From: Apostichopus japonicus
Taxonomy: Eukaryota; Echinodermata; Holothuroidea; Aspidochirotida; Stichopodidae
Direction: 5' to 3'
Assembly (NCBI RefSeq): GCF_037975245.1
Contig: NC_092570.1
Location: forward strand, 3,998,001 to 4,062,000
Length of the DNA: 64,000 nucleotides
Positions 59,101-64,000 of the stretch are shown piece after piece. The stretch's first letter is position 1; each line of letters opens with the position of its first letter. The notes under the pieces are model-generated. The model was given only the letters and a program-made list of their open reading frames with translations. It was not told where the DNA came from and made no database searches. The position numbers and the translations under genes are program-made.

Positions 59101-61019
59101 GAAGATCCTGCTAGGATCAAAATGTCAGGCCAACCTACTTTTACACATTCTCTTACAGGCTCTCTAGTGGATATTTTGAAGTACTATAACAACCATCCAT
59201 AATTTTGGCTAATATCACCATACATTCATGCGCTAGCTAGTAAAATTTAAGTTAAAAACGATGGAGGTTAATTCTATGGAATCCTTTTATGTTGGCAATA
59301 ATGCAAACGACAAAACCCAAATACATTTCCAAATGAAATATTTTTTTAAGCATGCACAGGAAAAGTCATATTTCTGTAGAAAATTTGATAAAATACATGA
59401 AAGTCTGTGTATTTGTCCTTTAATGTGTGGTATTTAAAAAGAGACAAAGGTTTGTTTTCCTTTTATGTTTGAACCTGATTATTTGAATTTTTTTTGTTTT
59501 ATATACTTTGTTTCTCCCTGTTTCCTTTTAAGGGACTTTCTGATACACCTGACAGCAATAAATCAAGAAACAATGACCTCCAATGATAATTAAAAATCCA
59601 CTCCCAACCCCCCCCCCCCACCTCTTCGCCTTCACAATTCCTTTTCTTAGCTTAAACTTCAACAGCTTGTCAGTGGTCTAGCTCTTAGTCACTCAACTCA
59701 GTACAGTAATGTTTACTACCATTTAGTACTTACATCCCTCTCTCCCAACCCCCTCCCATCCCCCCACAATCTTTGTCTAGGACATGAATTTGTTGAAAAC
59801 TTGACGACATCTTTCTCTTTCAAATGCATCTGCTTTAATATCATCTCCCCTGCTAGTTCATCTTTTGCCTCTCTCTTTCCTCTTCTCTCCATCGATGTTT
59901 GTTTGGTTTTATATAATTTTATTTTTGAAGAGCAATTGTAAACAATGCACTTTAAATGATCAGGGATGAAAACAAACTTTTTGAATTGCATACAATGAGG
60001 TAAGTGTAAAACAGAATGGTTTATAAATAATAATCACTTGAAATGAAAAAAAATTAAAAAATTTTCATATCAGGTGAACATTTTACAACTGATGAAACAT
60101 ATTAGTAATATTTGCTTCTGTACTGTCTGAATTCCTGAATCATTCAAGGCTAGAATGAAAAAAGTTAAGCTACCAGACATAGGAGCAATGTAACATATTT
60201 CAATGACACAAATCTGCCTGTCAATTGAGCACAACAACCGTCATCAACACAATGAGGAATTTTATTGATCAAATATTTTGCCTCGACAATATCAGGGAAT
60301 AATTTATCCTGTATCCCATCCCAAAATGCTGTATGCGAAATGGGCAGGCTGCTACACAAGTGTTAAGTTATATGGCAGCTTTAACTAGTAGTAGTAGTAG
60401 TAGTATTCTGCAGTGACAGACAGTTTGCCTATATGGATGTTTCTGCTAGCACAACAGACTTGAAATATTCAGCCATCTAACATCTAGTACATATTTACAC
60501 AAGCTGTTTTAGTGGATAAAACAGTATGCTAAATGAAGAGGAAAATTCTCCATGTTAATGTTGTTTGGGATTTTTTTTTTCTTTCTTAGTAGTAGGCTGG
60601 CGCATGAATAAACACATGCTGCAAACCATGAGAGAATAAAGTAGTGAGTTGAAAAGAAAAATTCTGAATTTATTATTTTTACGTACATGTGTCATTCAGG
60701 ACAATTCCTACAATCAAGACACCTCTACCACAATTTCAACCATACATGGGAAATAGCGGTGTTTTGGAGAGGATAAAAAATGAGAGTGAACGGTACCTGA
60801 GAATAATTCCATCATTCCAATCTCGGGAGAAGTTCTTGCAAGTTTGTCCTTCCGGAAGCATCCCGTTCACCCATTGTAAGATCAGTTTCTTTGGTAGTAT
60901 CGCTCGTCTGGGTTTATCATTGTCCTGAGCTGCACCACCGGACAATTGGTACCTGAGAATGAGCTGCCATACCATCCCCAGGATCAACTTCACGTTACCA
61001 TTGACAATGTCTTCATTAC
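13941..61019 (-). CDS. jbug: Filamin-family actin-binding protein with three CH domains (jitterbug-like), 5' partial
   Basis: This gene spans 17 coding exons on the minus strand, joined at 61019-60797, 58929-58650, 52879-52768, 32795-32524, 31506-31348, 30543-30402, 27017-26847, 25523-25377, 24716-24591, 24043-23900, 23182-23078, 22497-22312, 21455-21345, 20785-20615, 19311-19162, 18020-17853 and 14185-13941. All junctions are GT-AG and in phase; about 969 residues are visible. The order is CH1 (second half), CH2, CH3, about seven filamin Ig repeats, and a 30-residue charged tail. Classical filamins have two CH domains and up to 24 repeats; a third CH domain is the mark of the Drosophila jitterbug type. 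Filamins crosslink F-actin and scaffold membrane and signalling proteins in the cytoplasm. The start of CH1 is outside the window. The family call is firm; orthology to jbug is inferred from domain architecture alone. Confidence 0.88.
14186..17852 (-). other. Intron before the last exon (3.7 kb)
   Basis: This is AT-rich intronic sequence with the 90-bp tandem duplication at 16702-16860 and a G-rich run near 16527. No coding segment was recognised. Confidence 0.8.
16702..16860. repeat. Tandem duplication, 90-bp period
   Basis: ATGCTTCAAAGCACCCAAAC and the following GAACAGTTCCT and ATCTGATTC occur twice, at about 16708 and 16798. Confidence 0.8.
17853..18020 (-). CDS. jbug: Exon: end of repeat 6 and first half of repeat 7
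   Basis: A 168-nt, phase 1-1 exon. It encodes SPFTLRVSAPPDASQVIARG, then PGLNHGIITDYNGRFICETK and GAGAGQLKVRVHGPK. Filamins have the same GPGL..G......FxVxTxGAGxGxLxVxVxGPxG string. The acceptor is TCTAAAACAG and the donor CCTAAAG|GTATGC. Confidence 0.95.
18530..19035. repeat. Duplicated intronic segments (A-B-A arrangement)
   Basis: GGAATGGAGAATGTGGTGAG and the next ~120 nt occur at about 18537-18655 and again at about 18911-19035. Between them, 18659-18905 is a diverged copy of 20772-21017, the 3' part of another intron plus 12 bases of the exon at 20785. Confidence 0.8.
19162..19311 (-). CDS. jbug: Exon: second half of repeat 6
   Basis: A 150-nt, phase 1-1 exon. It encodes NLEAKCMGPTKPADVHIGRS, then YSLLITPKEPGNHRLVILYG and NEHIN. 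GNLxAxxxGPxxPAxVxI...YxLxxxPxxPGxHxLxIxYG is a clear filamin repeat. The acceptor is GTTTGTTTCCAG and the donor ATCAACG|GTTAGT. Confidence 0.94.
19312..20614 (-). other. Intron inside repeat 6 (1.3 kb)
   Basis: It contains the foldback hairpin at 20243-20450 and a short ATAC microsatellite near 20100. The 160-codon open frame at 19633-20115 has no recognisable domain and low-complexity Val/Phe-rich content; I do not call it a gene. Confidence 0.75.
20243..20450. repeat. Long foldback (hairpin) repeat
   Basis: The left arm, from ACAACAACACAAGCC through CGATGCCATTCGATG and AATAGGTTTAAA to AAAAGATGGGGG, is matched in reverse complement by the right arm. The right arm runs from CCCCCCACCATCTTTTT through TTTCAAACCTATC and TGGCATCTCTGG to TTGTGAAGTTGTC. 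The arms are about 100 nt each with a very short loop. It is intronic, between the exons of repeat 6. Confidence 0.7.
20615..20785 (-). CDS. jbug: Exon: end of repeat 5 and first half of repeat 6
   Basis: A 171-nt, phase 1-1 exon. It encodes THIVYVAWSEKQIPNSPFKV, the closing strands of repeat 5. It then gives GLISGKTGKFIIDTRDAAE, the G-x-FxIDTRDAAEG signature of repeat 6. Its acceptor (TTTCCTCTCTAG) and first 12 bases are partly duplicated in the intron at 18659-18905. Confidence 0.94.
21345..21455 (-). CDS. jbug: Exon: middle of repeat 5
   Basis: A 111-nt, phase 1-1 exon. It encodes TPSVSITGTTEDLDFKLEPY, then ENMYKVTYMAEKA. YKVTYMAEKAG matches the YxVxYxPxxxG strand of filamin repeats. The acceptor is CGACCTCACAG and the donor AAAGCAG|GTAATG. 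Confidence 0.9.
21735..22275. repeat. CT-rich minisatellite
   Basis: Over 500 bp of repeats of roughly CTCCCTCCCCCTCCTAACCT with variants containing CCACGTCTCT. One strand is almost pure pyrimidine. It fills most of the intron between the first and middle exons of repeat 5. Confidence 0.9.
22312..22497 (-). CDS. jbug: Exon: end of repeat 4 and first half of repeat 5
   Basis: A 186-nt, phase 1-1 exon. It encodes NCIIKVMWAGSHIKGSPFEG, with the canonical V-x-W-x-x-x-x-IxGSPF ending of repeat 4. It then gives VVIKGEGIRSTKVYVPTEFI and IDGTQAGA of repeat 5. The intron that follows (in transcript direction) carries the CT-rich minisatellite. Confidence 0.94.
22498..23077 (-). other. Intron inside repeat 4 (580 bp)
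   Basis: Intronic sequence with a short CA-rich run near 22525. Nothing else recognised. Confidence 0.8.
23078..23182 (-). CDS. jbug: Exon: middle of repeat 4
   Basis: This is the smallest exon (105 nt), phase 1-1. It encodes DLRAEMETANAILPVQVDRV, then SNYVLTFSAPKE. The D-LxAxM...PVxV and YxLTFxAPxEG pattern fits strands C to F of a filamin repeat. The acceptor is TTTTATACAG and the donor AAGGAGG|GTAAGA. Confidence 0.9.
23460..23737 (+). repeat. tRNA-derived SINE with ATT tail
   Basis: The head reads GCTGTGGCTGAGTGCATAAA with a long variable region like tRNA-Ser or tRNA-Leu, and the B box is GGGTTCGATACCCGG. It ends in ATTATTATTATTAT. It lies in the intron between the two repeat 4 exons. 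Confidence 0.7.
23900..24043 (-). CDS. jbug: Exon: end of repeat 3 and first half of repeat 4
   Basis: A 144-nt, phase 1-1 exon. It encodes APFQAKITDPRKVRFAGFPT, finishing repeat 3 (G-APF). It continues with LLLKETYRVEVDTGDAGP, the YxVxVDTxDAG strand of repeat 4. The acceptor is TTGCAATGCAG and the donor GGACCAG|GTTAGA. Confidence 0.92.
24044..24590 (-). other. Intron before the repeat 3/4 exon (547 bp)
   Basis: It contains a short TA run and a C12/A9 homopolymer block near 24279. No gene or element recognised. Confidence 0.8.
24591..24716 (-). CDS. jbug: Exon: second half of repeat 3
   Basis: A 126-nt, phase 1-1 exon. It encodes PNSMAKVTMLSNGDGTYTVT, then YVPTEVGIFNIRVLYGERLI. GDGTYTVTYVPTEVGxFxIxVxYxxxxI is the textbook second half of a filamin Ig repeat. 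The acceptor is CCCGATACAG and the donor TTTATG|GTGAGT. Confidence 0.95.
24820..25125 (-). repeat. tRNA-derived SINE with LINE-like 3' tail
   Basis: Read on the minus strand, it starts with a tRNA-like head (GTGGTAGCCAATTGGCTAAG, B box GGTTCGATTCCTGCC). It continues through GTGTCCTTGGGCAAGATGC and ends in AAGCGCTTTGAGACC and GTGCTATATAAAAATC. The tail resembles the 3' ends of the LINE fragments at 26585-26836 and 35755-35975. Confidence 0.75.
25377..25523 (-). CDS. jbug: Exon: end of repeat 2 and first half of repeat 3
   Basis: A 147-nt, phase 1-1 exon. It encodes EPAKFRVFDPNRVTASGDGL, closing repeat 2, where the usual GSPF is replaced by DEPAKF. It then gives TTFVVDPSQAGKSELKVSVE, the FxVDxSxAGxxxLxVxVxG strand pair of repeat 3. 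Its split Gly joins the next exon, PNSMAKV. Confidence 0.92.
26585..26836 (+). mobile_element. Non-LTR retrotransposon (LINE) 3' fragment
   Basis: It encodes SFQVFGLCLWNQLPVGIRVA, then SVFKGLMKTYLF and a stop. This is the usual C-terminus of CR1/L2-like reverse transcriptase ORFs (SFxVxGPxLWNxLPxxIR...FKxxLKTxLF). It is followed by a 3' UTR with GTAAAGTGCTGTG and GCGCTCTATCAAAT and an ATAATAATA tail. The element is 5'-truncated and antisense to the filamin gene. Confidence 0.78.
26847..27017 (-). CDS. jbug: Exon: filamin repeat 2
   Basis: A 171-nt, phase 1-1 exon with a TCGAATTACAG acceptor and a GTTACAG|GTTTTG donor. It encodes DVSEAGKGELTVTISNGMHD and, later, FTIADAVGDYTVNILWD. The D-x-S-x-AGxGELTV strand and the GDYTVNI..W strand are classic filamin-repeat signatures. 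The donor is weak (GTTTTG), and a LINE tail ends about 10 nt into the intron. Confidence 0.9.
27320..27600 (+). repeat. Degenerate tRNA-derived SINE (probable)
   Basis: A B box-like CAGTTCAAGTCCC follows a possible anticodon arm (GGCTCCCACTCGTGGGACC). The body AGGCAGGTGTGGGCACCCCA resembles SINE bodies. No tail or second copy was seen in the window. Confidence 0.4.
27629..27775. repeat. Tandem repeat, three ~50-bp units
   Basis: The unit CCCACCTTTACCTCATCGAT followed by GGCATAGTTGTCCCTTAAT is repeated three times with small changes. Confidence 0.85.
29056..29660. repeat. Tandem array, about three ~200-bp units
   Basis: The units start near 29056, 29267 and 29466. They share CTGAAATTGG, GGCTACGGGCCTGTAT, AACAATGATACAGA and CACACACTGGCTTAGTACAA. 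Periods are about 211 and 199 bp. Confidence 0.85.
30105..30240. repeat. Tandem duplication, 74-bp unit
   Basis: ACCAACTTGTTTTGACTCTA through GGTTTTGTAAAC is present at 30105 and again at 30179. The copies are almost identical. Confidence 0.85.
30402..30543 (-). CDS. jbug: Exon: end of repeat 1 and start of repeat 2
   Basis: The exon has a CATCCTTAG acceptor and a TTCCAAG|GTGAGC donor, phase 0 in and phase 1 out. It encodes ISVRCRSELIDKCPLRIMVM, in which DKCPLRI replaces the usual PGSPFxV strand. It then gives FPENVKVGKITTAVVGEELQF, the beginning of repeat 2. From its 3' end onward every intron is phase 1. Confidence 0.86.
30739..31211. mobile_element. MITE with TTAAAGGARTA inverted repeats
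   Basis: The left end is TTAAAGGAATAGTCCATTGC. The right end, reverse-complemented, is TTAAAGGAGTATTCCAGTGG. Both begin with TTAA, the target site of piggyBac-type elements. It lies in the intron between exons at 31348 and 30543 and encodes nothing recognisable. Confidence 0.7.
31348..31506 (-). CDS. jbug: Exon: filamin repeat 1
   Basis: This 53-codon exon is phase 0 at both ends, with a CTTGTCTCTAG acceptor and an ATACG|GTTAGT donor. It encodes ITVRVKLANDRAITTDISAE, then VDSPGEAVPITLKKISNN and ASIMPQHEGIHT. The alternating hydrophobic strands and the PxxEGIHT turn correspond to a filamin Ig fold, although this repeat is divergent. Confidence 0.85.
31507..32523 (-). other. Intron between the CH3/linker exon and repeat 1 (1.0 kb)
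   Basis: AT-rich intronic sequence; nothing recognised beyond homopolymer runs. Confidence 0.75.
32524..32795 (-). CDS. jbug: Exon: end of CH3 and linker into the Ig-repeat rod
   Basis: The exon has a TTTAATAACAG acceptor and a GTACCC|GTGAGT donor, entering in phase 1 and leaving in phase 0. It encodes GKELGIKPAMSAADLSQPNV, then NELDVMAYAASF, the last helices of CH3. A basic linker (HKAKGAKREIEKPVKIEWG) and an acidic stretch (FSEDDINGAERSEQVFQ) follow before the first Ig repeat. This is the common junction exon: both the CH-bearing exon and the alternative 488-residue exon can splice to it in frame. In the alternative isoform it would carry only the C-terminal third of a CH domain. Confidence 0.9.
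35755..35975 (+). mobile_element. Non-LTR retrotransposon (LINE) 3' fragment
   Basis: It encodes SVEMFKTVLKTHLFSLL followed by a stop, the end of a CR1/L2-like ORF. A 3' tail with TTGTACAGCGCGGCGAGAC, TTTGCGCTATATAAGAAC and a TTATTATTATTATT run follows. It is 5'-truncated, within the large intron. Confidence 0.72.
37410..37510. repeat. Dispersed repeat, copy 1
   Basis: TTGTTGAAGTGGGGAGTACG, CCATTATTTGACCCTCTGG and TTTGGGGCCACTATTGATG are closely matched at 49453-49540. It may be an end fragment of a MITE family. Confidence 0.55.
38117..38566 (-). mobile_element. MITE of the TTAAAGGTATG family, split by a SINE
   Basis: The ends read TTCAAAGGTAGTCAGTGTAG and GGGGCCAATACAGCACACCTTTAA, matching the inverted ends of the element at 44830-45085 in opposite orientation. 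The middle is interrupted by a family A SINE. The host sequence resumes at TTCCTGGAGGTCTTTACTCT on the other side. Confidence 0.7.
38182..38380 (+). repeat. tRNA-derived SINE, family A copy 2, nested in a MITE
   Basis: It has the same head and body as 7222-7450: TAGCTCAGTGGTTAACGCCG, CCCCGGTTCGAGTC, GACTTCGGTAAGCTTGCGG and TTCGCGAGTTCCTG. It interrupts a TTAA-type MITE, so it is younger than that MITE copy. Confidence 0.75.
40057..41521 (-). CDS. jbug: Alternative first coding exon: 488-residue disordered Ser/Arg/Tyr-rich N-terminus
   Basis: The open frame starts at ATG 41521-41519 and runs 488 codons plus one base to a CACCGCG|GTAGGT donor. An in-frame TGA at 41534-41536 lies 12 nt upstream of the ATG, so the start is real and the frame cannot continue upstream. 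The last base G joins the GG at the start of exon 32524-32795 to make Gly, exactly as exon 52768-52879 does. The protein is rich in Ser, Arg, Tyr, Asp and His, with repeated SDR-x-SS units near residues 82-130, an acidic DEEEEEG patch, one likely helix (EADLDDLREDVSRLMLQTEG), a conserved-looking HRSLSEGRQYHSM motif and a basic RSHTRRHHRQHR end. I do not recognise it. It probably heads a 1253-residue isoform without a complete CH domain. Confidence 0.75.
41522..41626 (-). promoter_or_regulatory. 5' UTR segment of the alternative transcript with a short upstream ORF
   Basis: A good 3' splice acceptor (TTATTTTTCCCAG) ends at 41627, so the coding ATG at 41521 probably sits in a second exon after a non-coding first exon. 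The leader contains an upstream ATG at 41606 that opens an 11-codon ORF (MTNLLDIYQPF) ending at 41571, before the main start. Such uORFs often lower translation of the main frame; that effect here is inferred. The first exon and transcription start are not located. Confidence 0.45.
43080..43800 (-). promoter_or_regulatory. Possible promoter region of the alternative transcript
   Basis: This stretch has noticeably more CpG than its surroundings. It contains a perfect CRE palindrome TGACGTCA at 43113-43120, 1.6 kb upstream of the alternative start codon. It is the best-looking promoter candidate in the large intron; no TATA box or initiator could be fixed, so this is only a suggestion. Confidence 0.25.
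44830..45085. mobile_element. MITE of the TTAAAGGTATG family, intact copy
   Basis: The left end is TTAAAGGTATGCTGTATTAG. The right end, reverse-complemented, is TTAAAGGTATGGTCAGTATA. It is 256 bp with imperfect inverted ends, both starting at TTAA. Confidence 0.68.
49453..49540. repeat. Dispersed repeat, copy 2
   Basis: CTGTTGAAGTTGGAGCACCA, CCATTATTTGACTTTCTAG and TTTGGGACCGACACTGATG match the copy at 37410-37510. Confidence 0.55.
51672..51804 (+). pseudogene. Orphan exon-like fragment resembling the end of a PH domain
   Basis: A good plus-strand acceptor (ACATTTTCATCAG) ends at 51671. An open frame follows: NERDIWIKAVRSANSYAHDP, then VASIWNELASNHQTPTPPQI, stopping at TAA. The ERDxWIKAVRSA stretch looks like the C-terminal helix of PH domains (ExxxWxxAIxxA). 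Base composition is more GC-rich than its surroundings. No neighbouring exons were found, so it may be a captured gene fragment, or chance. Confidence 0.3.
52768..52879 (-). CDS. jbug: Exon: middle of CH3
   Basis: This is a 112-nt exon with a TTCATTTACAG acceptor and a CAGAAAG|GTAAGA donor. It enters in phase 0 and leaves in phase 1. It encodes SDFNDGLVICGLAHAMGENC, then PGWQELDPEDKVANCQK. The DxNDG signature, the PGW motif and the LDPxDKxANC helix are typical of CH domains. The downstream partner exon is almost 20 kb away, and an alternative first exon that ends in the same phase lies between them. Confidence 0.9.
52932..53298. mobile_element. MITE with TTAA ends, family B copy 1
   Basis: It starts TTAAAGGGTGTGAAGACTC and ends GCGAGTTTTCAATGCCTTTAA. 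It is similar along its whole length to 55691-56021, sharing GTAATCTGACCTAGTTTC and GTGTTAGACACCAC. It lies just upstream of the CH3 middle exon (in transcript direction). Confidence 0.78.
55691..56021. mobile_element. MITE with TTAA ends, family B copy 2
   Basis: Its terminal inverted repeats are near perfect: TTAAAGGCATTGAAGACTCG at the left and CGAGTCTTCAATGCCTTTAA at the right. TTAA at both edges fits a piggyBac-type target site. It has no coding capacity. Confidence 0.82.
57752..58135. mobile_element. hAT-like MITE with 8-bp target duplication
   Basis: The left end is CAGTGGCGGAGCTAGG and the right end, reverse-complemented, is CAGTGGTGGAGCGTCC. A perfect direct repeat, ACTTATAA, flanks it at 57744-57751 and 58136-58143. 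An 8-bp duplication and CAGTGG ends are typical of hAT transposons. Confidence 0.82.
58650..58929 (-). CDS. jbug: Exon: rest of CH2 and start of CH3
   Basis: The exon has a TTAATTTCAG acceptor and a TTCCAG|GTAACG donor. The product reads SGLINYCDPSLLEDWDKLSP, later IPMILSPEDLCSPEIDELSC and ITYISYF. These are the core and final helix of CH2, where filamins have IPQVITPEEIVDP and VMTYLSQF. Instead of the hinge normally found after CH2, the sequence goes directly into another CH start (YATLNWVRSKVPERNVQNFQ). That is the third CH domain which separates jitterbug-type proteins from classical filamins. The exon ends in phase 0. Confidence 0.92.
58930..60796 (-). other. Intron inside CH2 (1.9 kb)
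   Basis: It contains the second Penelope-associated repeat, a short TAG microsatellite near 60389 and C-rich runs. No coding segment recognised. Confidence 0.75.
58958..59170. repeat. Penelope-associated repeat, copy 2
   Basis: This is the second copy of the repeat at 1428-1690. Its hairpin region reads GATCCTGCTAGGATCAAAATGTC, so the GAAACG box is mutated. It ends about 25-30 nt from the 3' splice acceptor of the CH2/CH3 exon. Confidence 0.65.
60797..61019 (-). CDS. jbug: Exon: second half of CH1 and start of CH2
   Basis: The exon opens after an acceptor ending CCATGCAG and closes at a CTCAG|GTACCG donor. It reads NEDIVNGNVKLILGMVWQLI, the C-terminal helix region of a type-1 CH domain (filamins have DIVDGNxKLILGLIWxLI here). 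A linker and the first helix of CH2 follow (KKLILQWVNGMLPE, then NFSRDWNDGIIL). It begins with two bases of a split codon, so the preceding exon must end in phase 1. That exon, carrying the N-terminal actin-binding helices of CH1, was not found up to base 64000. Confidence 0.9.
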
Positions 61020-64000
61020 CTGCATGGACAAAAATAAAATGAAACGTGTGAAAATTTGGGACGCACTCAAGTTTAGCATTCTCAATTGACTGCACCACAA
61101 CTAGCTGTGGCATTATATAAGTCAGTCAAAGGAGAGAGGACGGACCTACAAATGTTATCTCTTACTTTTGGTCGACCAGGACCGCACCAGGAAAGACGAA
61201 ATTAGTAAACACCTTTAAAGATTGGGCCATATATCGCCAAATATGAAATCCTGTAGGCAGGGTCATATGTTCTGGTTGGTCGATTATGTCGACGATGGTT
61301 TCAATGTTCACTTTTTGATACTTTCGGTTTTTACACCCTAGCTCATATGAAACCTGACATTTTTACTAATCAGCTTCAGCCCGATTTTGAATGTAGGTAA
61401 TCAGCAATGGCAGTTTCCGATTGTAACACGCTCAGTCAAATACTAATTTGTACGCTTCATCATTTGGTGATATTCTCTAACAATATTGTAAGCTAAAGTT
61501 CATATCAGGGGCGTATCCAGGGGGGGGCGCAACAGGCGCGCGCCCCCCCTATTGGCCGTCACCAAAAAAAAAAAAGTTTAGCAAAAAAAAATAAATAAAA
61601 TTGATGACGACCTTTATGTGAGATGTCGGTGATCGCTTAACCCCCCCCCCCTCCCGTATGCTTTATTTTTTGTTTGCCAAAAAAAGGTTCTGGCGAAGTT
61701 CGGCGGCATAATAGTTTTAGAAACATAGATGGTAATTGTGTTTGTATTATCACTATAAACACTAAGTGACATGCCAGCCATACTAAATTGTGCATTTTGT
61801 GTCCATATTTACTGGAAATGTTGCTTATTATTAAGGTCGAAAAATGGATCACATATGGCCATAGGTGGCGATCCTGGGTGGAGGGGGGATATATCTATAT
61901 ATATATGCATATGACACCATTTTGCATTTCAGCCCTTCTTTGAAAGCAAAAATTGTACACCCCTCCCTTTAGACCCATACCCCAGGACGGCGATCATTCA
62001 TGCCTGGCGCCCCCCCTATTGGAAAATCCTGGATACGCCCCTGCATATCAATATATATATATGCAAATGATATGTAATACCGTTCCAATAGCAGTAGTTA
62101 GATAGATTAATGGGTATCTAAATTAATCAAGGCTTAATTGATCAAACTGAAACAAAATAACAACTTTAAAGATATAAATTCATTACCTACAATTGAAAAT
62201 TTGAAAGAATAATGAAAAAGAGAACAATAGAAGGGGGAAAAAAATACACTCTTTCTACGCCCACCGTTGAATTCTTGTAGTGAAATCACAATAGTAGGAA
62301 TGTCCTTTGGCATTGGCTAAAGCTTAGCAGCTACTTTATCCTGAGTGTCATTACAAATAGCAACATTAGAACTTAAGCAGTTTGTTGAAGAATCCTTGTA
62401 AAATTCCAGTCATCTACTGTAGATGAACGCATCATTTTGCATTTTAGTTGAAGTGCATAACTATCCATATGAGACTAATTAAGCCAAAGATTATGTCCCC
62501 CAAGAAGGTCATTTTCAAAACAGGTGTTTGAATTCACAATTTTTGCAAAACATCCCATCGCTAAAGCGACACAAGTCCCCAATTTGCTAGCAGTTTGAAA
62601 TACAATGCAAGTGACACATACAATAGATTCCTACAACACAGTATGAGAATTAAGCCTGTTGCATTTCAAAACTAAAACTTTACACTTATTGCTCTGGCCT
62701 ATAACATGTAAAATGAAACTAGGCTCCCTCAACTTTATAGCAATTAATTGGTGGATTAACAAGTCTGGTATCGTTGATGTAGCTGAAAACTTATCGTTGG
62801 AACCACACTTGATTGCATCAGCATGGCACATTGCACTAGACCCCTAGATACCTGATTAATATAAACCTAAAATTAAATTGAAGGTATGAAACACTATCCT
62901 CCATAACATTCATTGTTTTCAACTTATCATATCTCATTTGGGCAACTCATGTAAATTTATATGGAACAGTTGCTCAGACTACTGTGCCTTTATGACTTTA
63001 TGAGGTTAACAAACTATATACAGCCCTAGCCTAATGCAATAACTTGCTCAGAATATTGTGCCTTTATTACTCTTGAGGTAACTTGAGTAAACATCTATTT
63101 AACTAGTATTACAGTCTACAGTGTATATGTCTGTACGCATCATCAACAAACAATAACCTCACAGCTCAGTGAAACAACTGACTGAAAGTTGTATAAATTT
63201 ACAACATATGTCATACACTTTTAGGTCTTACAGTATTGGAAGTGTGTGATAAAGATAGTTTGATAACAACAAAAAAACACTTTAAATGTAAATAACTATA
63301 ACATCAAATAAAGATCTCTGCTAATGCACTCCAGACCCTAAAAAAAGTTACCTATACAGACTAGAGCAAAGGGTGTGGTGTTTCTTGTTTAACAAGTAAT
63401 TCAACCGCATTTTACATTGCAACAAATAATTGAAACATTGATCATTGTTCTGTAAAATAAAATTAGTGACCCTTGAATCATTATATCAGCTATTGGCTTA
63501 TCTTAGAGTAATGTCTTGGCTATACATATTGCCATTCTATCAGCCCTCCCCACCCCCACCCCTTGTTTCTGCCCTTCCTAAGAAAACAAAGAAATTATGA
63601 GTGAGAATGGTTAACAAGCTTCATGTAAGATCAGTAATTACCTTTAACAATGTCACATCTTCAAAATTTAAAATAGTTTGCAGGCTACCTGCATTCCTAA
63701 CATCCTTCCTCTCCTCTCCTCTCCCTCCCTCTGGGACAGTCCACTGTATGAAACTTGATAGGACCATGCAGTCTGCTTCTAAGTTTATACATAATCTACA
63801 GTAATGAATAGCCTATATTGAAACATTTTATTATCCCGTGCTAACTATATTTCGTAACCATGCAAACTCTTTTGCCAAACTAACTCACTTTTCTCTTTTT
63901 AATATTTTTTATCTCGTTTATAGCAACAAGTCACCTCTGGAAAGGCATTCCCTGGAAACATTAAGTCAGATTTTACCTAATTGTTGAGTATAAACCAAAT
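61020..64000 (-). other. Intron sequence upstream of the first visible exon
   Basis: It contains the CAGGGGCG inverted-repeat element. I searched by eye for the missing N-terminal half of CH1 on the minus strand and did not find it. The exon probably lies beyond the window. Confidence 0.65.
61506..62043. mobile_element. Inverted-repeat element with CAGGGGCGTATCCAGG ends
   Basis: The left end is CAGGGGCGTATCCAGG and the right end its complement, CCTGGATACGCCCCTG. CATATCA is found at 61501-61507 and 62044-62050, consistent with a target duplication overlapping the terminus. The CAGGGG terminus fits a hAT-like non-autonomous element. Confidence 0.7.

Overview
The window is eukaryotic (metazoan) genomic DNA: AT-rich, intron-rich and repeat-rich, with clean GT-AG introns. 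tRNA-derived SINEs, LINE 3' ends, a Penelope-like element remnant and many small inverted-repeat (MITE-like) elements suggest a marine invertebrate. An echinoderm or a related deuterostome is my guess; I cannot name the species.

One gene dominates. It lies on the minus strand from the right edge down to a stop codon at 13941-13943, and it encodes a filamin-family actin-binding protein of the three-calponin-homology type (Drosophila jitterbug, jbug). I traced 17 coding exons (13941-61019) whose GT-AG sites and codon phases all join in frame. In transcript order they give the second half of CH1 with the start of CH2 (60797-61019), the rest of CH2 with the start of CH3 (58650-58929), the middle of CH3 (52768-52879), the end of CH3 (32524-32795), then about seven filamin Ig repeats and a short charged tail. 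The first half of CH1 is not in the window and should lie beyond base 64000.

The most interesting feature is inside the ~20 kb intron that splits CH3. A 1465-nt coding exon (40057-41521) starts with an ATG preceded by an in-frame stop, encodes 488 residues of Ser/Arg/Tyr-rich disordered protein, and ends in the same phase as the normal upstream exon. It looks like an alternative first coding exon. The predicted 1253-residue isoform keeps all Ig repeats but loses CH1, CH2 and half of CH3, so it should lack the actin-binding domain.

Layout: 1-13684 is downstream non-coding DNA with a Penelope-like pseudogene fragment and SINEs; 13685-32795 holds the Ig-repeat exons and short introns with microduplications, a CT-rich minisatellite, a foldback hairpin, SINEs, a LINE end and a MITE; 32796-52767 is the large intron with the alternative exon, a SINE nested in a MITE, and an orphan plus-strand exon-like fragment; 52768-61019 holds the CH exons with two copies of a TTAA-flanked MITE and a hAT-like MITE; 61020-64000 is intron sequence with one more inverted-repeat element. 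I see no rRNA, no confident functional tRNA and no second complete protein-coding gene. All coordinates and translations were read by hand from the sequence.
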